A DNA stretch of 9,211 nt from JACVRX01 sp035697245 (GTDB taxonomy: Bacteria > Actinomycetota > Actinomycetes > Jiangellales > Jiangellaceae). How positions within the stretch are numbered: position 1 is the first letter of the stretch; every line of letters begins with the position of its first letter. The stretch is taken from contig DASSDH010000220.1 in the NCBI GenBank assembly GCA_035697245.1, positions 1-9,211 of the forward strand, read 5' to 3'. Both the position numbers and the translations under genes were made by a program. Of this stretch, positions 7,048-9,211 are shown piece after piece. The notes beneath the pieces are model-generated. The model saw nothing but the letters and a program-made list of their open reading frames with translations, searched no databases and was not told where the DNA came from.

Positions 7048-8706
7048 TTACATCCGCTCCGGCGCCGTCACGCCGAGCAGACGCAGCCCGTTCGCGATGA
7101 CGATCCGGGTCGCTTCGACCAGCCAGAGCCGGGCCCGGTGCACGTCCGTCGTCTCCTCGTCACCCATCGGCAGCACGCGGCAGTCGTCGTAGAACTTGTG
7201 GAAGGCGGCGGCGAGGTCCTCCAGATAACGGGCAACTCGATGCGGCTCGCGGAGTTCGGCGGCCGTCGTCACGATGCGAGGAAACTCCCCGAGGGCGCCG
7301 AGCAGAGCAGACTCCCGCTCGTGATCCAGCAACTCCGGCTTGAGGTCTCCGCGTTCGACCCCGAGCTCGTCGGCGTTGCGAAAGATCGACGCCAGCCGGG
7401 CGTGCGCGTACTGGACGTAGTAGACCGGATTGTCGTTGGTGTGTTGCGCCCACAAGTCGAGATCAAGGTCGATCGTGGAATCCGGCGAGAAGCGGGCCAG
7501 TGCGTACCGGGCGGCGTCCACGCCGATGGCATCCACAAGATCCTCGAGAGTGATGACCGCGCCCGCGCGCTTGCTCATCTTGACCGGCGTGCCGTCGCGG
7601 ACGAGGTTGACCATCTGGCCGATGAGGATCTCCAGGTTGCGACCCGGCTCGTCGCCGAACGCCCGGCACATGGCCATCATCCGGCCGACGTAGCCGTGGT
7701 GGTCGGCGCCCAGCATGATGACGATCCGGTCAAAGCCCCGCTCGCGCTTGTTCAAGTAGTACGCGAGGTCGGCAGAAATGTATGCCGGCCGGCCATTGCT
7801 GCGGATGACCGGACGATCCTTGTCGTCACCGAAGGCAGTGGACCGCAGCCACAGTGCGCCGTCCTTCTCGTAGAGGTGCCCTAGATCACGCAGCCGATCG
7901 ACGGCATGCGCCACTGCACCGCTCTGGTGCAATGAGTCCTCGTGAAAGTAGACGTCGAAGTCGACCCCGAACTCGTGCAGGGACTTCTTGATGTCGGGGA
8001 ACATCAGCTCGACGCCCTCGCGGCGAAAGACTTCGCGAGCGTCGGATTCCGGCAGGCCGAGTGCCTCCGGGTGCTTCTCGACGATCTCCGCGGCGATCTC
8101 ACCGATGTAGTCCCCGCCATAGCCGTCGGCAGGTGTCTGCTCGCCCCGAGCAGCCGCGAGCAACGACTGGGTGTACCGGTCGATCTGGGCGCCATGGTCG
8201 TTGAAGTAGTACTCCCTGGTGACATCCGCACCGCATGCCGTGAAGATCCGGCCCAGGGCGTCACCGACCGCCGCCCAGCGGGTCCCGCCCAGATGGATGG
8301 GGCCGGTCGGGTTGGCTGAGACGAACTCCAGGTTCACCCGCTCCCCGGTCATCAGGTCGCCGCGCCCGAACTGGTCCCCGGCCTCGACGATGGTCCGGGC
8401 CAGCTCACCCTGAGCTGCCGTTGAAACCGTGATGTTGAGGAAGCCCGGGCCGGCGACCTCGACCATCTCGATGCCGTCAAGCATCCGCAACCGGGTCGCC
8501 AACAGCTCGGCGAGGTGCCTTGGGGTGGTTCCAGCATTCTTGGCCAGCTGCATGGCCACATTCGTCGCGTAATCGCCGTGGTCACGGTTCCGCGGCCGTT
8601 CGACGACGACGTGCTCGGGGATGCCGTCAGGCAGCGTCACCTCGCCAGTCGCGACCGCCCCCGCAAGCACGTCGCGAATCGCTGCGGTGAGGTGTTCAGG
8701 TGTCAC
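7048..8706 (-). CDS. argS: Arginyl-tRNA synthetase
   Basis: This class I aminoacyl-tRNA synthetase attaches arginine to tRNA-Arg. The 552-residue protein has the ArgRS-specific N-terminal domain (about 1-93) and the Rossmann catalytic core. In the core, SANPTGPIHLGG (130-141) carries the HIGH equivalent as HLGG, and VKMSKRAG (375-382) carries the KMSKS equivalent as KMSKR. The C-terminal DALR anticodon-binding domain starts near 425, with VQYAHAR (431-437). The start is GTG at 8706. No Shine-Dalgarno is visible upstream, but a TACTCT -10 box lies 6 nt before it, so the transcript may be leaderless. Its stop is 3 bp from lysA, an argS-lysA pairing known in corynebacteria and mycobacteria. A tRNA-Arg(CCG) gene lies about 370 bp away, divergent. 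Confidence 0.98.
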   Translation of the reverse strand: MTPEHLTAAIRDVLAGAVATGEVTLPDGIPEHVVVERPRNRDHGDYATNVAMQLAKNAGTTPRHLAELLATRLRMLDGIEMVEVAGPGFLNITVSTAAQGELARTIVEAGDQFGRGDLMTGERVNLEFVSANPTGPIHLGGTRWAAVGDALGRIFTACGADVTREYYFNDHGAQIDRYTQSLLAAARGEQTPADGYGGDYIGEIAAEIVEKHPEALGLPESDAREVFRREGVELMFPDIKKSLHEFGVDFDVYFHEDSLHQSGAVAHAVDRLRDLGHLYEKDGALWLRSTAFGDDKDRPVIRSNGRPAYISADLAYYLNKRERGFDRIVIMLGADHHGYVGRMMAMCRAFGDEPGRNLEILIGQMVNLVRDGTPVKMSKRAGAVITLEDLVDAIGVDAARYALARFSPDSTIDLDLDLWAQHTNDNPVYYVQYAHARLASIFRNADELGVERGDLKPELLDHERESALLGALGEFPRIVTTAAELREPHRVARYLEDLAAAFHKFYDDCRVLPMGDEETTDVHRARLWLVEATRIVIANGLRLLGVTAPERM

Positions 8707-8712
8707 CGGCCA

Positions 8713-8718
8713 AGAGTA
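8713..8718 (-). promoter_or_regulatory. Predicted -10 box for leaderless argS
   Basis: On the minus strand TACTCT is followed by the 6-nt TGGCCG and then the GTG start of argS, so initiation at the usual 6-7 nt past a -10 box falls on the first base of the start codon. No good -35 sits at the proper distance; with a 17-nt spacer it would be GCGCTG, overlapping the stop region of the upstream small gene. Leaderless mRNAs with this layout are frequent in actinobacteria. Confidence 0.5.
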
Positions 8719-8734
8719 GCCAGCCGGGCTCGGT

Positions 8735-8917
8735 TCAGCGCCCGAGCTCCCCGCGTCCCGCCCGCTTGAGCCGACGGCGTTGCGACGGGTCGAGCATCAG
8801 GTAACCCGCGACAGGCACGCCGACGATCAGCAGGAGTGCAATAAAATTGGGCAGCAGGACCCACGCAACGATCGCGAGCGCTGCATAGCCGAGCAAGTAC
8901 TTGGTTCCCGTGGACAT
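8735..8917 (-). CDS. Small two-helix membrane protein of unknown function
   Basis: A 60-residue protein that I do not recognise as a named family. Two hydrophobic segments, about residues 7-23 (YLLGYAALAIVAWVLLP) and 24-42, form a helical hairpin or one long membrane segment interrupted by P23-N24. The tail from 43 is strongly basic (RRRLKR, 47-52), which by the positive-inside rule places the C-terminus in the cytoplasm. I chose the ATG at 8917 because AAGGTGA lies 7 nt upstream. An in-frame GTG at 8986 would add 23 polar residues of no clear merit. The stop is 28 bp from argS, and the argS promoter falls in that gap. Coding evidence is the ribosome site, the membrane pattern and the fit between neighbours; its role is unknown. 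Confidence 0.7.
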   Translation of the reverse strand: MSTGTKYLLGYAALAIVAWVLLPNFIALLLIVGVPVAGYLMLDPSQRRRLKRAGRGELGR

Positions 8918-8935
8918 TCGGTCATCACCTTCCGA

Positions 8936-8951
8936 CCGGGCGGAGGCCCGG
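8936..8951 (-). other. Hairpin upstream of the small membrane gene
   Basis: CCGGGC and GCCCGG make a perfect 6-bp stem with a 4-nt loop. It ends a few bases before the AAGGTGA ribosome site and about 18 nt before the ATG at 8917, so it would sit in the 5' leader of the small membrane protein mRNA. It may keep the ribosome site free or act as a leader stabiliser; this is inference. Confidence 0.35.
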
Positions 8952-8986
8952 ATATGTCCATTGTGAGGCATCACGGTGTCATCCAC

Positions 8987-9015
8987 GTCCGGGTCATCCC
9001 TGAGCGAACCCGGAC
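8987..9015. repeat. 8-bp inverted repeat in a divergent intergenic region
   Basis: GTCCGGGT (8987-8994) and ACCCGGAC (9008-9015) are perfect inverted copies separated by 13 bp. They lie between the divergent small membrane protein gene and the tRNA-Arg gene, upstream of the tRNA promoter. The arm size and the spacing of arm centres (21 bp, about two helical turns) fit a dimeric regulator site. An RNA hairpin is an alternative. No particular regulator can be named. Confidence 0.4.
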
Positions 9016-9028
9016 TTTCGAGCGGCCC

Positions 9029-9056
9029 AAGACCGTCGTCGGACCCCTGGTATCGT
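9029..9056 (+). promoter_or_regulatory. Candidate tRNA-Arg promoter
   Basis: AAGACC (9029-9034), a partial match to TTGACA, is followed after 16 bp by TATCGT (9051-9056), a plausible -10. Initiation about 7 nt later gives a precursor leader of roughly 9 nt before the mature tRNA at 9072, a normal layout for a single tRNA gene. Confidence 0.5.
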
Positions 9057-9071
9057 CGTTTCTCTGCCCCG

Positions 9072-9143
9072 GCCCCCGTAGCTCAGGGGATAGAGCACCG
9101 CCCTCCGGAGGCGGGAGCGCAGGTTCGAATCCTGCCGGGGGCG
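9072..9143 (+). tRNA. tRNA-Arg(CCG)
   Basis: All arms of the cloverleaf can be drawn. The acceptor is GCCCCCG/CGGGGGC (9072-9078 with 9136-9142), the D stem GCTC/GAGC, and the anticodon stem CCGCC/GGCGG (9098-9102 with 9110-9114). The 7-nt loop CTCCGGA gives anticodon CCG at 9105-9107. The variable loop is 4 nt, and the T stem is GCAGG/CCTGC with loop TTCGAAT. The discriminator base is G9143. The 3' CCA is not encoded, as is usual in actinobacteria. The tRNA reads CGG, a frequent Arg codon in high-GC genomes. It lies near argS but on the other strand. The 68 bases after it show no gene or terminator that I can support. Confidence 0.97.
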
Positions 9144-9211
9144 CTGACAAAGATCCGGTAGGTGAGTGTGTTCCGTGTGGGGCGATGAGGTGCCCGCCGC
9201 CCTGAACGTCC

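Noticed and set aside
5614..7884. 756-codon open frame on the + strand
   Set aside because: It is antisense to lysA and argS, which share a reading frame (their starts differ by a multiple of three), so GC-rich codon bias keeps one antisense frame open across both. Its residues show no domain, and the minus-strand genes are certain.
8918..8986. Upstream GTG at 8986 for the small membrane protein
   Set aside because: The extra 23 residues are polar and the ATG at 8917 has its own AAGGTGA ribosome site.
9144..9211. Possible gene or terminator after the tRNA
   Set aside because: The 68 bases show no stable hairpin followed by a T-run and no frame with a credible start before the window ends.

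Overview
The window is a high-GC chromosomal segment from an actinobacterium (Actinomycetota). I base this on the GC content, the GTG starts, a Rho factor with a long Arg/Asp-rich insertion, and a gene order that matches the well-known argS-lysA-hom-thrC-thrB-rho block of Mycobacterium and its relatives. I cannot place it reliably below phylum or class. No mobile element, CRISPR array, phage gene, restriction or defence system, or biosynthetic cluster is visible. This is housekeeping and amino-acid metabolism, not an accessory island.

Layout from right to left, which is the direction of transcription for every protein gene. At 9072-9143 there is a tRNA-Arg(CCG) gene on the + strand. It is divergent from a minus-strand 60-codon gene for a small two-helix membrane protein (8735-8917). 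That gene is followed by argS (arginyl-tRNA synthetase, 7048-8706), lysA (diaminopimelate decarboxylase, 5623-7044), hom (homoserine dehydrogenase with an ACT domain, 4210-5508), thrC (threonine synthase, 3149-4213), thrB (homoserine kinase, 2241-3152) and, after a 284-bp gap, rho (transcription termination factor, 94-1956). A tail-less hairpin lies just past the rho stop. The first 50 bases and the last 68 bases hold nothing I can assign.

How the genes work together. hom, thrC and thrB overlap by ATGA at each junction and encode the branch from aspartate semialdehyde to threonine. lysA makes lysine from meso-diaminopimelate, the other branch from the same intermediate. argS sits 3 bp upstream of lysA, so argS-lysA-hom-thrC-thrB looks like one long transcription unit. 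It probably starts at a -10 box placed so that argS mRNA would be leaderless. A strong hairpin ends the unit after thrB, and rho has its own promoter region and a structured leader of about 200 nt.

The most interesting non-coding signals are the rho leader, where the Shine-Dalgarno sequence can pair with an upstream anti-SD element; the predicted leaderless argS start; an 8-bp inverted repeat between the tRNA-Arg and small membrane protein genes; and the hairpin shared by the thrB 3' end and the rho promoter region. Within proteins, the notable parts are the long charged low-complexity insertion in Rho, with a tandem 12-residue repeat, and the HLGG/KMSKR signature variants in ArgS. I did not find an undescribed biological system.
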